A DNA stretch of 64,000 bases from Gossypium raimondii (GCF_025698545.1 NC_068567.1:4402001-4466000); one strand, 5' to 3'. Positions 10,673-24,120 are shown, counted from the first letter of the stretch. Translations and numbers: made by a program. The notes: generated from the letters alone by a model not told the origin.

Positions 10673-12846
10673 TCCATTTTATATTAAGTTATATAAGATT
10701 GGTATAATTTGGTTTTAATCCCTCTATAATTATGACATTTGAAATTTAATCTTTCTACTCTAGATTATTATAATTTAGTAATACTGTTAGTTGCTTTTAT
10801 ATATTGCCACAACTAATAGTACTATCAATTTGGATTTACTACTATCTGAAACCCTTTTTCGTATTCTCAAACTTGAAAAAATTAGAAAGTATGAAAAAAG
10901 CATTAACTTAATTATTATATTAATCTTATAGCAAATTAAACCAAGATTAAAAAGGTCAGCAATGGCGTGGGGCTCCCAACAAAAGTATACCCTTTTTGCT
11001 TAAAAGATAAAAAAACATTTGGTGCAGGAACAAATGTTTCACAAAGTCCTAAAAATTTTCTCATTGCTCGATAATATTTTCTTAGCAAAAGGTATTATTA
11101 GTTTAATTATCTCACTAACCAATCAGCTCCTGGAAAATCTGGGTATAAATCCATTTATACTTGAGAGAGGACAAAACCAAGTGGATTTATTCCTTCCCAT
11201 TTGTATAGATTATGTTAATGAATCCCCATCCATTTTATTATTATATTTTCTTCATATGTTGGTATAAGATAAAGTTCTTACATATTCTTTTTAGACCCTA
11301 AAGAGATTATATTAAATTAAATGCTTGCATATGAAGTTCACTGTCTTATAGAGAGGGAGATTAAAGTAATGGAAAGCAATGAAAAGATTCTGACTATAAA
11401 ATATTGCATTTATTATTTTTTGCTTCTTTGTGGGCATGTTCATTTCCTGGATTTCTCACTGTTCCCAATACAGCTTTCAAGTTTCAACTATGGGTGGAGG
11501 GAAATATTTAGGTTTTTTTTAGTTTGAACAAAAGGAAAGAAAAATGTTGGATGAATTTTTTGAGAGAAGATGACGAAATGTGATCCGTTTGGAGTTGAAA
11601 TTCTTAATTTATTTCGGATTGCTTGTTATGAAAAATGGTCTCTTGACACTGCCGCACATGAAGAAGCTATAGGTTTGCATTGTGAGAACCTCTCATCGTA
11701 TGTTTGAACAGATAATCATTTAAGAAATTGAAGAGTTCGCAATAGTGGTAGCATACTTGCACTCATACCTCATTTAAGGCATTGTTTCGCCTATTCAGGC
11801 TTTTGATAAGACGTTCTCATTCTACAAACTTTTCACCTCTTCAGGCGTCATAAAATGGAAAGACAAAGCCCCTTACTGAAAATAATATTGCATGTGTTAA
11901 GAGATCTGTTGACCCATAACCAATAACGCTTCTTTAACTTCTTTTGAAAGAGTCGGAAATCTTAATTGCGGAATTAAACTAAGGTTATTATTTTCTGTTT
12001 TCCTTTAGATAAATGTAGTCTTTTACTTGCACACAACGATGATCTGCCTTGGACATCAAGTAAAATAAAGTATGTGTTGAGGGAATTCATTGCAAATTAT
12101 ATGGGAAAGAATGTAATTTATAACAAACCCCCCTTTTTATGCTTGAATTCTGGACAAAATACATTTAATATATATGTAAATTAATTCCTACTACTTCACA
12201 AGTCAAAACACAAAGGGTTCCTTTCTCTTTGTAAATGCTTGAAGACTACATAATTAAAGCTTTACCAAGCCTTTAAGCCATAGTGGACTTATTAACCCTA
12301 ATCAAACCCCATTTTTATTCAATAGTTTTGGAAAATATCCATTAATTTATTAAGATTCGAGTTTAAATTTATTGAACATCATCTTTTAAGGTCATTGTGG
12401 AACTTAAATTAAGTTCCATTTATTCGAATACTGAAAACAGATAAATGATCGATGATATGAAAATAGAAAAAAACATATCATTTTATTACCCATATAAGTT
12501 TTAATTGTACATACATAGATAAACACCTGATATACAATACAAATTTTGTTTCTTTGTTTTAACATTACATAATCAAAACTTTGGGATAATCCACATCTAT
12601 TTGCTGAATTTCTTCAATCAATTCTTTGCTTACAAGTTTGCACTTTGAACCCTTCATATTATCTGGGTTTCTTTAATAAGTCCTTCAAAAACTTTCCCAG
12701 TCCATAGAATCTCTGATATGACTATCTATTGAAGCCAAAAAAATCTCCTTCGAGAACCCAAGCTGATGATACCTCTCCGTGAAGGAGACATCAATGGAGA
12801 TCTTCAGTGTTTTTCATGTTCTTAGGCAAAGTGTTTTTTTTTTTTC
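10673..12846. other. Spacer without a recognisable gene
   Basis: The frames at 11019 and 11321 show no family resemblance. The stretch 11560-11960 is less AT-rich than its surroundings but gives no convincing exon on either strand. The final part will contain the 3' untranslated region of the Aux/IAA gene that ends at 12847. Confidence 0.5.
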
Positions 12847-13699
12847 TCATACACCACGACCTAATCCTCTAGCTTCTGATCCTTTCATGATCCTTAATCT
12901 CTTACATGATGTGATGAACATTCTGTAACAAAAAATAGTAAGACAACCTTGTAAGTTACATGCAATAGACGGCATAACCAGGAGAAATGTTGGCAAATAT
13001 AGAGAGAGAGTGACTGTGACTTACTCCCATGGAACATCACCGACTAGCATCCAATCTCCATCTTTGTCTTCATAAGTAGGTGCATAATCTGATCCTTTAT
13101 AGCCTTCTCTTTCAGAGTACTCACCTGAGCCAAAAAAAAAAAAATGAATCCCCAAGGTCATTTTCACCAATCTTGACACCAAATAAAACCACATCATGTT
13201 ATGTCATGTTCTTACCTATGGTGAACTTGAACATGTTCTCAATAGCCTGTAATAATTCAGGGTACCCAGAGTAAACTTTAAGGTCAATTTTTCTTAGATA
13301 TGGTGCTCCATCCATGCTTACTTTCACATAAATCCCACCACCCTCCGACTCATTTTTCTTTGTCTGAATATTGTTCTTTCTATAAGACCGGATCGGTGGC
13401 CAACCCACGATTTGTGCTCTGTAATACATAAAATGAATCCATTAGTGGAATGTCACAGTAAATCAAAAAAAGAAAAATAACCCTTTTTCTTTTTAAAGGA
13501 CTTACTTGGGAGGAGGAGGAGCAGTTTCATTTTGATCATCAGATTTGCAGCCATTTACTCCACAATCATCATCAGCTACTTGTTGCAATGATCTCTTGTT
13601 GCGTCTAACAATGGAAACTGGTTCTGTTCCAGGCAACCCTAATCTGAGTTCAGTTGCCTTGAGATTCAGATCATTGTCATAACCCACACTGCCTTCCAT
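12847..13699 (-). CDS. Aux/IAA transcriptional repressor, IAA1/2/3/4-like, four exons
   Basis: Short-lived nuclear repressor that binds ARF activators and is degraded through TIR1/AFB when auxin is present. Coding exons: 13699-13506, 13418-13216, 13124-13025 and 12922-12847. All introns are GT-AG and all phases agree, giving 190 residues. Domain I has the EAR motif LRLGL (18-22), which recruits TOPLESS. Domain II has an intact degron, [15 protein letters not shown] (66-80). The PB1 domain (about 95-182) has the basic face (YVKVSMDG) and the acidic OPCA stretch YEDKDGDW (150-157). It ends [12 protein letters not shown]. The ATG at 13699 was chosen because the codon opening the frame 27 bp upstream is TTG. 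The short length and tail place it in the IAA1-4 group. It is divergent from the second Aux/IAA gene 17 kb away. Confidence 0.95.
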
Positions 13700-13780
13700 T
13701 TTTTTTTCTTCAAATGCTATACCCAAAGTTGTAAGTTGCTGTAAGTTACAATATGGAATGGAGGATGAAGCTAAGGGAGG

Positions 13781-13790
13781 TATTTTTATA
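13781..13790 (-). promoter_or_regulatory. TATA box of the IAA1/2/3/4-like gene
   Basis: On the minus strand the sequence reads TATAAAAATA, 82 bp before the ATG, predicting a start near 13755. A run of 13 G (13801-13813, C on the gene strand) lies directly upstream of it. Confidence 0.65.
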
Positions 13791-13800
13791 GGGTGGTGAT

Positions 13801-13813
13801 GGGGGGGGGGGGG
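13801..13813. repeat. Homopolymer tract of 13 G
   Basis: An uninterrupted G run (C on the Aux/IAA gene strand) sits about 10 bp upstream of the TATA box. It is likely length-variable and a possible sequencing weak spot. Confidence 0.9.
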
Positions 13814-13938
13814 TGTTCTAATTATGATGATTTAATAAAGGGGTGGTCCAAGGGGGTGGATTAAGGGGGGTAATGAAGGGGAAGGGCATTGTGATTCTTT
13901 TTCTGAAAGCATGAATTATGGACAAAGGCAAGGTAAGT

Positions 13939-14005
13939 TGTCGGTAGCAATAGCAGCAACTTTGAGGCAAGATGGTCCCTGTCATTGGGGGACAAACTTG
14001 AGACA
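13939..14005. promoter_or_regulatory. Cluster of auxin response elements
   Basis: TGTCGG on the plus strand (13939-13944), then on the minus strand TGTCCC (13989-13994) and TGTCTC (14000-14005), lie about 185-250 bp upstream of the predicted start of the Aux/IAA gene. TGTCTC is the classical ARF-binding site and TGTCGG a higher-affinity form. Single TGTCNN words are frequent by chance; three of the preferred kind within 67 bp in a promoter expected to be auxin-inducible is suggestive. Confidence 0.5.
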
Positions 14006-15748
14006 AGCTCAGCCGCCCATATGGAAAAGGATTTCAACCTTCAGCGCCATGGTCAAGCTTCCACTTTCATTTTACATTTATACACTGATAGTAAATTATG
14101 TGACGCTAACAAAGTTACTGTTGAATTTTGGACTCAATTTTATGGAAGGTCACATCGGTTTAGTTTTAAAATTTTAAATTTATTTCATAAATATTTCTAA
14201 AAATAATATTTTTAAAAAAATTAAATTATTTTTACTAATTTAAATATATATTAAAAATATATAATTCAGTTCAGCCTAGAGTAATTGCAGTTTTTAAACT
14301 TAAATTTTATACACCGTCCAAACACATCGGTTCGGGCTGGTTTTCAGTTTTTCATACTCAATCCTAGCCTTTGCCTAAATACCACTCCAAGTTAACTGTA
14401 AAACAGATGAGGACACTTGTAATGATACAAAAAAAGAAAAAAAAGTTTAATTGTTTTTATCACTTTTAATGAGGTGCCAACATATGATTCATTTATAAAT
14501 ATTTTTAGTGAAATCAAGGTGTTTTTCATGCTCATTTTATAATATTAATTATTTTTTGGTTCATGATTGCCCATTTATCTCCAAAACTTGTCCAATTAGA
14601 GTTCTCTCTTTAAAAATACAATGTAGGTGATATATTGATAACATACTTTTAGGATATTATATAACATAATTTTAGTTGAAATGATAAAGTTAAAATAATA
14701 ATAAAAAATTATAGTATTTTGAGTTCAAATTCATAACCTCAAAATAATATTGTAAAAGGCATGGGCTTGTGCAATTTCATAGCTAAGTTGGATCTGGTTG
14801 ACGAGTGACATAAACTCAATCAAACTCTTAATAATAGTATACATAAATACTTTCAAAATAACATTTGTTGTTTTGTGAAATAAATAAATTTTTAGTAATT
14901 TCATAATCGAGTTGGGATTTAATTGATGGATGACAATAACTCAGTCAATCTCTTAATAATTATATAAATTTAGATATAAAAACATGTATTTGATTTTAAA
15001 TTTTTATGTAGTATATTTAAATTTTTATTAAAAATATTCATATAAATTTTTTGGTAATGTTTTTAATCGGACCATTAGTTGAATCGGTCAAGTTATCAAT
15101 TTTTAATTCAATCATAACGATTCATAACTACTTTTTAAAATGATTACTTGACTGATTCCCAATTCAATGTGTCCGACTAATAAGTTTAGTCCAATTCAAT
15201 CCGTACTACTTTTTAGAAATGATCAATTAAAGAAAAATCATACATTATTTACTATTTTAATATTTCTAAAATTCTTTTCACCTACATAATTTTAATTTAT
15301 ATAAATTTTATATATTTATTTACATTATATAAATATCTATATTATTTTTATATTTTATTTTAGGCATAACATGAGCATGTGTGAGGCTAGAATTTATAGG
15401 GCTTACTGAATTTGCTTAATAAATTGTGGGGTTCATTTCATGTGTAGGTGTCATATATATGTTTGCAGGTCACACTTAAATTATTCCAATTTTATGTTAA
15501 AATTTAAAGAAAGAAAGGAGTTTTATTTAAAAAGCTTGACCATTTTAAAAAAATAATAATTATATTAAACTGATATTTAATTAGTTTTAAAGTGTTTATA
15601 GGTCGGGATTTTAAAATTTTAAATAAAATTAAATATTAAAAGATTATAATAATATTTATGTGTTTCAAAAATTACATTTAAATAAAATATTTAATTTAAA
15701 ATCAAGCTAAACCAAACTTACTCAAAGTAAAAAAAATTCATTATCTAA

Positions 15749-15870
15749 ATTAATAAGTGTTGGCACAATGGTAAGTCACATTACATTATTAAAGGGAGAC
15801 ATAAGTTCGAACTGTAGAAACAACATTGTTGGAAGGGCCAACTACAAACCACGAACCCCAAACATAGACT
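15749..15870 (+). repeat. SINE-like unit, second family
   Basis: An A-box-like GTTGGCACAATGGTAAGTC is followed about 35 bp later by a B-box-like AAGTTCGAACTGT, the spacing of a tRNA-type Pol III promoter. A related unit in reverse lies at about 25608-25705 (GTGTAATGGTAAGGC, then GTTCGAATC). The remainder is degraded. Confidence 0.4.
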
Positions 15871-17199
15871 GTAAAGTGCTTGATTTTGATACACTTAGTG
15901 ACAAATAGAAATTTCACAAGTATTCTTATAATGATGATAAGTGTCTTTTAAGTAGACTTTAGAATCTAAAAATTAAAAAAAAAATTGGATGCTTGTCACT
16001 AATGTTTTAAAAAACCGGACTAGTGAATAAACTAGTCAAAATACTGATTTTTGGTTTATCCAGTTTAATTATCCGTCCAACAATAATTAAATAACCAATT
16101 AAAGATTCAAAAGAAATTTAAAAAAAGATTTACTGAGAGATCGATTCAATCTTTTTATTTGAATCAGTATATTAATCAATTTTCGATCCAATCAACCCAA
16201 TATGATTCCAACCGCACTGCTTATCACCATTATAACCCTTCTTGTGAAAATTTCATGTTTTTCATCTTAATTTTTTTTTCTACTACCAATTAATTTAACA
16301 AGACCATATTAGGGTTGAAGGATGAGAGTCCCTACATTGTCCTCTCCAATGAATAATGCTAAAATTGAAACTCAGATGAAAGGCATTCAAAACGATGAAA
16401 ATAAGTGTCCATTTCACCCTCACCCGTGCACATTAAAAAGCTGTTTCCTCATTATTATCCATGTCCTCCCATTCTCATACACATCCCATCCCATCCCATC
16501 CACAGCTAACCAATCTACATTTACAATCACAATAAACACAATGCCATCATAAAACATATGTTCACCATAGCAGTTTGAATGCATAGAAAGCAACAGGAGA
16601 CTTAGTTGAAACGTGTGGCATCTGAGACGGGACCATGCATATATATGGCTTTTGCATTTTAATTTGTGGTGCTTGAGGAACACTTCAATTTTTTTGGTTG
16701 AGAGAGATAGTGATGCATAACAAATATTAGATCAAAGTTTAGAGCTCTATAATTATTTAATTTTGGCAGAATTTGATCCAGGTTGGGATATGCATTGAAA
16801 CATCACTCATCAAAGCTTGACTGTGTGTGTTTAATTTGTAATATGATATGAACCACTGGGCATTGCTAGTACATGAAGGTTCTGATGTGTGTTTGGTTCT
16901 AACCTTGGCTACGTGTACCATTGTTGAACAGAATTTATTGTACAAAAGCATTGACATGGGTTTTATTGTAGATAGGTATCTAATTTGCGAGATATTATCT
17001 TTTATGGTCCTAAAATCTTATAATTATTTTCTATGAAAGGTGTTTAGTTGGTATGGACTTAAATTTCTCATTTTTTTTAATAGATAAAATTAATTTCATT
17101 TAAACCGGAAAATAAAGTGAAATAACAATGAGTATATACTAAATCCAAGCCAATAATCTTACCTCATACACCCTTTTCTAAGTCTCCTTGTTGTCACCT

Positions 17200-17415
17200 G
17201 GTTGCCGTGGCAGAGCGTAGTGGAGACTCAGGGGGCCATCACCCCCTAAAATAATTTAAATTAGTAATGATAAAATTACACTTTAACCCCTCAAAAATGG
17301 TAAAAATTTGATTTAACCCTTTAAAAATTATAAAGATATAGACTATTAAAATGATGAAACTACATTTTTACTATCGTAAAAACACCCTCCCAAAAGAAAA
17401 TTTCAAGCTCCACCA
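17200..17415 (-). repeat. Dispersed non-autonomous repeat (GGCGGAG family), inverted copy
   Basis: It starts near CAGAGCGTAGTGGAG and runs through CCCCTCAAAAATGG to CCTCCCAAAAG and GAGCTCCACCAC-like words. This is the inverted, diverged counterpart of the unit at 8620-8885. No coding sequence. Confidence 0.35.
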
Positions 17416-19359
17416 CTACCTAGTTGAACGAATTTATCAACATTAACAATACCAATAATAAAAGGACACTTTCAATAAAGTTGTCCTAGTTCAAGCATGA
17501 GCTGCTTTTATTAGCATCCCTACGTATCCAATGGACGGATAAAGATTGAAACCTAGAGATAATGTGTTAACAATCCAATAATAATTTCCCAGAGTCAAAA
17601 ACATCCAATGTATCAAAGAGAGATTTTGTCACAACCGTTGATTACCGATTTCAGAAATAATATCATCCATGCGAAGAAGCTAAATATTAACTCAATTGGA
17701 ATATATAAAAATAGAAAGATTAAACTCTAATTTCTAAATATATAAAAATACATAAACTTATATGTATATATATAATTTTAAAAGAGATCAGATTGAGTTT
17801 CTTACTCGGACATGCATTGAAGTTTGTGATAAATTCCAGCTAAAGAAAAAACGCGTAATGGAAACTCAAGCCAAGACAAGAACACATTCTTTTGCCTGTA
17901 CAATCAACAAGCATGCAAAGCAATGTTACAAAACAAACAAAAAAGAGGCTTGGAATGACAATATTCTATCTTCCTACTTGCAAAGAAACTTCAAATAAAG
18001 TTGGAATATTTCAATTTGGACACCCAAAATTAACAAAAACAAAAAAAAATCATACATAAATATAATACAAAAACGTGTGAAAAATTATATTAGCTCTTTT
18101 AATCATATTATAACACTTTTGATTACTAGGTATCTATTCTTGTTGTCACCAACACAAACACTTTGGCCCCTCCCCACTTTTCTTACAGCTTTATCAACTT
18201 TGTTTCTTTTTGACAGTCGGTGCTGAAATGTTCTTTGATGCCGCCATTTATTTTTCTCAAATTCGTTCTTCTTTTTTCACTTTATAGCTGAAGAGCAGTG
18301 ATTTTTTAATTAAAAAAATTGCCGACATTGGAACAAGGCAGGACTAATTTGATGCAATAAAACTGAGGTTTCCCGAGCTGTATACATGAAGAAATTAATA
18401 CAAGTTGGATGAGAAAAAGTATCACCAAATAGGGGGTATGCTGTGCGAAGTTCGAAATTATGTTGTTGGAGGATCAAGGTAGAATTAACAAAAAAGAATT
18501 TAGAGGCCAACTTAAGGGTGATATCAACTCTGGTTAAACGATTTTTTTGAATCTTTCGAACTATTTATTATTTTTTGTTCGACTTAATTTAAAATTTAAT
18601 CGAAACCTAATATAATTGCGGGTGGACAGCTAACAGCTAGCTAGCCTTTGTGAAGACATAATTAGTCCTTCCATTTGCATTTATTGGATGGCTTTCGAAA
18701 GGCAATTAAAGGGTCCACGAACTCTCTTCACGTTTTTCAATTATGCATGACATTTATATTTTGACCAAACCCTGTGTTTTTCACAACCTATACCTCTGTC
18801 CTACTGGTAAATTTGATTTTTGACCGGTCCAACTTCACTCAACTTATAATTTTGATGGTACAATTAATGTTTTTATTTAATTTCAATTTTATAAATATAA
18901 ATTCATTTTATTATTTTTAGTATAATGAATTATTTGAATTGTTTTGAGTTTTATTCAAATGAATTTCATTAAATAAAATTAGATCATAATTCGACTCAAT
19001 TCATAAATATTTCAATTTCGTTTACCTTTTATTTAAATTCATCAGGTACATAATTAATGTTATAAAATAAAATTTTAATAATTTTGGGCTCAACTAACTT
19101 AAACACATTTATAAGAAATTGACATTTAATATATTTAAAATTTTAATCTCGACAATCAACACATATGTAATCTCTTTCTCCAAGTTCTTGTTTTGGTTAG
19201 GATGAAAGTAGGTATTTCTAATAATATATCTGTTGATTAGCTAATCGACTAAGGCGGAGAGGATGGTGAAGATATATGATTTAATTAATTTTTCGGTTTA
19301 ATTAATCAATCTTGTTAAAATCTTGCCAAATCTTTGTCACTAAATGTTAATTTGTATGT

Positions 19360-20300
19360 AATTGTCGTTGAAGGATTGGATCTAGGTGAATCGGACCAAA
19401 ATCGATCATAAGGAGTGCAACGTAGGGAATTTTCTCGTTACTCACACTGACACAATCGTGTGACCCCTATTTTACAATTTTGCCCAAAAATTTGTGATGT
19501 GTTCAATTTATTCCTTGTATAGTCCCCGAATTGTTTTTAGAGTTTTAATTCTCTCAATTGAGTCTCTAATATTATGTGTATTCTAGAGTCTGCGATCTGA
19601 TTGATTGAATTGTACTATTCTATTGTATGATATGTTAATGATGCATGCCTATTGTCATTGTATATTTGATGATCTGTTTATGTTGCTACTGCTTTTGTAT
19701 TATTGATTACATGTTCAGCATGCCTACCGCTACTGTTAAACTGATTGCATGATAAGCATGACTACTGTATCTATACTGTATTGCTACTAGCATGCCATAT
19801 TGCATAGCTTGGGGATTGGGACAATATGAAAGGAGGAAGTACTCACACTTCTAAATCTGCAAATGTTGGTTTATCCACAATTTACTAGCAGTTTAACTGC
19901 AATCTTTTTATCTAAAAATTTATTGTGGTCTATCCACTATTTTTTACTAACGATTTATCTGCAATTATTGGTGGTTTATCCACAATGCGGTGTGTAGGGA
20001 TGGATGAGTTTTGAGAAACTCTTATTGTTGTGTGTAACGGAGTATGGGTAGGAATCTTTTTGTTAAACATGAATTGCATTGACATGCATAAGCATGCTTA
20101 AATAAACTATCAAACTCTATATTGCTATACAGTTGTGATTTTTCCGAGAACTGTTATTTTTTATGTCATGTCTAATGTTTTGCACTGATTTTTTTGTGTA
20201 TAGACTCACACTGAGCTTCTTAAGCTCACCCCCTTTTCTATTATTTGGGAATTGTGACATGAGACTTAAATTTTGGGTTAATTTTGGCATGCATGGCATT
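19360..20300 (+). mobile_element. LTR-retroelement remnant
   Basis: Short repeats of the kind GGTTTATCCACAAT (19870, 19930, 19973) alternating with GTTTAACTGCAAT/ATTTATCTGCAAT are followed by GAGCTTCTTAAGCTCACCCCC. I associate this pattern with long terminal repeats of plant Ty3 elements. No coding domain and no clear terminal TG/CA pair were found, so the boundaries are approximate. Confidence 0.4.
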
Positions 20301-21004
20301 TAAATGGTTAGGTTATTGAATTTTGATATTGAATTAAAGACACATGAAATTTGGTTTTTAAATCAAAACTCTGTCGATTATCACTTTTCCACTGCAATAT
20401 TATGAATGAGTTTTTGAGTAGCAAATAAATTGGAAAATAACTTTTGTGAAATTTTAAAATATAATTAATGAAATCTCAAGCTTAAACAATTTGGATATCT
20501 AAAACGATGTACAATAAAACAAAAGTGATGAATGGCATCACATATTCCACTTTTATTATCTATTGAATCACTCCGCTGACTAAAAAAGTTATATTTTTAA
20601 AATAAATAGTATGAATTAATTGCTTCATGAACACCTAATAAATGGGAACACAGTGCCATTGGGATTTTTATTACTACACATGTGCATTAAAATTGTTTGA
20701 ACTTTTAATTATATAAGCAGCTATAGTGTTGATGAAGTTAAATGAATGGTCAATGTTTGGAGATTGTGCCAAAAATCAATAGATCTAGTTATGGCAGCAG
20801 AGACATTTGAGGATAAAATTTTCTAAGTTTTGATCTAATCTTTGGTGAACTGAATTTGCACCATCATCTAACTGAAGAAACAATTGTGAAAAAGAAATGG
20901 GTCTAGCTTCATTGTACCATCATCTAACTTGACAAACAATTCATATTTATTGTTATATATTATTTGCCTTAATCAAAGTTAATACATGAATTTAATCCAA
21001 TGTT

Positions 21005-21125
21005 TAAGGGTTTTTTTTGAATTACAATAATGGGGCAAAATCCGAATAATAAACGCGACTAACGTAATTCGAACTCAGACTATATCTAGGACGGTGAATA
21101 CCCTTAACCATTATGTCATCACATA
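21005..21125 (-). repeat. SINE-like unit
   Basis: On the minus strand: GATGACATAATGGTTAAGGG (A-box-like), then GTCTGAGTTCGAATTACG (B-box-like), ending in a T-rich stretch on the plus strand that would be an A-tail. It resembles a tRNA-derived SINE of a different family from the 9078 group. Confidence 0.45.
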
Positions 21126-22589
21126 GAGTTCTCTAATGTTTAAGGTTTTAACCTGCTGTCTTCCAACTTTCAAAATTTGGATTTTTGCTTTTGATTTGTG
21201 AGATTTAATTTTCTGATTTATAAATTAAAGTTTATTTGATAACACGGTTAATCAACTTTTATTAAATTTAAATATGTGTTATTAATTAGACTTTAACTTT
21301 TAAAATATTAAATTATCACATGTGCAAATTTAATGAAAATTCATTAATAGCATTATCAATTGAACTTTAATTTTTAAAATATAAAAACAGAAAGATTAAA
21401 TTTTTGAAATTAAAAGTAAATGGACTAAATTTCAAAAGTTTGAAGAGTATAAGGACAGTGGCCTAATTAAACCCAATATTTAACTTTGTATTGCATCTGC
21501 TGAGCAAAATCACACAATAGACAACTAGTGTTGTTGGAAAGACTTATAGATTCAAAAGATGGTATTCAAAATGAACAAAAGGCTAAGATTATGAACTTGT
21601 GACCTTTTCTACCCCATTTTAAGCCATTTTCAATAAACTTAACAATAAATTTATCCATTCCCACAAATAGGTGTCTTTCTTTACACATGTTGATGGATTT
21701 AGGAATAGGGGCGAAGTTATAAATTGTTTCTGAGTTGAAACTAAGTTAAATACTTTTATAAGAACTAAAATATAATTTCATCATTATATTAGCTTCTTCT
21801 AGAGTTGTGTGACCTGAATCCCGTTTGATTTGGCCTGAAAAGTTCGAGGTGCAACTCAATTGTTAAAGAAATAAAACAGAGAGACAAAATTGGGGACCTT
21901 GCCGCACAAGTTGGATCAGTATAAGACTATCCTTCTTCTATTAGGAGGGTTGTTTAACCCTTCAAAAACCGTGCATAGCCACAAGCCTATTGTATTGTTG
22001 TTTTTCAACATTAATGAATTTCGCCTCCTCTGCCCGTGGTTTTTTCTCGATAAGGGTTTTCCATGTAAAATTTGCATGTTCTTATTTTTCTTTCTTATTG
22101 TTTTGCGATTATTCCTACTGCCATTATCGACATATAGTATAACAACTTCTCTATCTTAATAGTATTTAGAAGGACTAAGTTCAATTTTTTTCATTTTCTG
22201 GAGAGCCAAACTGTAATCTTATCATGTTTTAACTTAAAATTTTATAGATTTTAGAGAAGCTTAAAGAGAAATTTTTCATTTTAGAGGAGTCAGGACCTTG
22301 TCCATCACCCCTGTGAAAGGAATGGAAATTTATAAAACGATTCGCTAGGTAAAAAATATAAAGAAATTTGAATAATTAGAGTTGGAAATTATGGTAGGAA
22401 TGGATTATGAATACAAGCTTAGGCTAAAATTACACAAACTAGAAACATTGGCAGCTACTATAAGAGTTCCTCAATAAAGAAAACAACAATGAAATAGGAT
22501 TAAAATGTGAAAGGAACTCTCCTATCTAAATACACCCATCAAATTACCTATAAACTCATACACTAAAAACTAATCAATTTGACATTCCA

Positions 22590-22900
22590 CTGAATCACAC
22601 ATAAAAGTGATATACCATGAGAAGAAACAACAATTGGGTCAAGTTGGGGGAGGTGACGATACAAGTGGACCCAATTGGTCGGACATTGTAACCACCACCA
22701 CCATCACCACCACAACACAGCTTTGAAAACAAGAACCAGCCAGGATTTTTGACATGCCAATGCTGATTGAACCCACAAATAATACTAGCAACCAAGCAAG
22801 CTGCAGGAACCAGGAACTATCATCATCACCATCAAGATGTACACGTGTGGTGATCTGGTGCACCCTGATTAGTTCAAGTAGGTCCCAACCCCCTAGGGAT
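22590..22900 (-). other. Open stretch encoding a membrane-like segment, no ATG
   Basis: A minus-strand frame runs from a possible acceptor (CCGATCCCTAG|GGGG, about 22896) through LQLAWLLVLFVGSISIG to a stop near 22639. It is less AT-rich than its surroundings and includes a hydrophobic, membrane-like stretch. There is no ATG after the upstream stop before the hydrophobic part. It could be a second exon, a degraded gene or part of a non-coding RNA. Confidence 0.2.
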
Positions 22901-24015
22901 CGGTCACATATTCTGATTCAGGGAATCAGAAAGAAAGCTGATCCTTTGTTTGCTTGTTTGGACTGTCAGGTTTTGAAAAGAATGCAGTGTTGTTAGGGTT
23001 TGAATGATAATAAATGATAAAATTATATTTTTATAATTATAAAAAATATATAATTTAGTTTTGCTCAGAAAAATCTTTCAAGCTAAGGAAAGTTTTTTTA
23101 TAAGCAGACGTGTTCTTTTTTAATTTTTCTTTTCACGAAATTTTGCTTTCGGAAAATAAAGATAATTATTATAATGGAAAAACTAAATCTATCCAAAAAT
23201 ACATAATACAAATATCTTTTTGTAGGATTCAAAAGTTGAAAAAGTCTACAAGAGAGAGATAGGTAGTGGTGAAGCCACGTCGATGCATAAGTGACCATTC
23301 ATGGTTCAATCAAGGCGGCCCAGGAATTCTGGGACCTGGTAAGTATGGGACATGATCTATAGTTATGGGACCCTTTTGTGCACTCATCTTCAGTCTTTTG
23401 TCTTAGGATTTGAATTTAGAGTCTTCTCTAATTTTCCATACTTTCAGATTTTCGAGGAAAGAAAATAAATTATTAAACTTTTAACCTTGAACATCGAATA
23501 TTGGTGATACATCTAAATTCGAATGAGGCCTTAACAATGTTTGTAAAGATTGAGGTTCCGAAACCTTAAGTGCTAAAGTTTAAGTTTTATCATGTGTATT
23601 TATGTATGAGTGGATTCTCGATTTAACTTTTATTTTAATTTATGTCCCTTCTATTTGTATATTAAAATTGTTTGATTCTAGTCCAATTATACGTATGTAT
23701 TCATTGTAATTATTAATTGTAATTGTAGGAAATTTTTGAACAATGAAGAATTTTTTTGGTAATTAACATAGCAAACTCCCATTGAAAATGGGCTACCCTA
23801 AACCTTTTTCACTTTCCCAAGCTAAAAATTTCTGGAATTGGAAACAATCAATTAAAGGGTCCTCTGTGGCCCATTACAGTCTTGCAGCCCTATCCAACCA
23901 AATGGGCTATTGAAATTGATTATTTATGTTATGTTCAAAATTGTTGATTAAATTTTAACTATAAATGCCTATTTTCTCATTTATAATTAACTAATAAAAG
24001 ATAAAAAGGTGTTAA

Positions 24016-24120
24016 TTGAGGCTTAGTTTGGTTGATATTAATGCTGTTGCCAATTTAATAGAACATGAGTTCAAGTGCGCTGAAGTGCGTATTATGGAGT
24101 TATGAGTAAAAAAAAAAGGA
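24016..24120 (+). repeat. 5' part of a tRNA-derived SINE
   Basis: TTAATTGAGGCTTAGTTTGG, then GAGTTCAAGTGCGCTGAAGTGCG, then an A-run at 24109-24118. It matches the first half of the family at 26319 and is truncated before the CCTATTTATGG part. Confidence 0.5.

Larger units (their letters stand above)
14206..21004. other. Repeat-rich spacer between the two Aux/IAA genes, first part
   Basis: No supported gene. It contains a SINE-like unit near 15750, an inverted GGCGGAG-family repeat near 17200-17415 and retroelement-type sequence near 19360-20300. The frames at 16322, 16420, 17762 and 18310 look like chance frames in AT-rich DNA. Confidence 0.55.

Noticed and set aside
11560-11960. A patch with higher GC and words recalling organellar DNA
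   Set aside because: No open frame or RNA structure supports organelle origin or a gene; resemblance by eye only.
13911-14200. Frames of 88 and 71 codons upstream of the Aux/IAA gene
   Set aside because: They lie in the promoter region with the TGTCNN sites. They contain no family motif and overlap each other in different frames.
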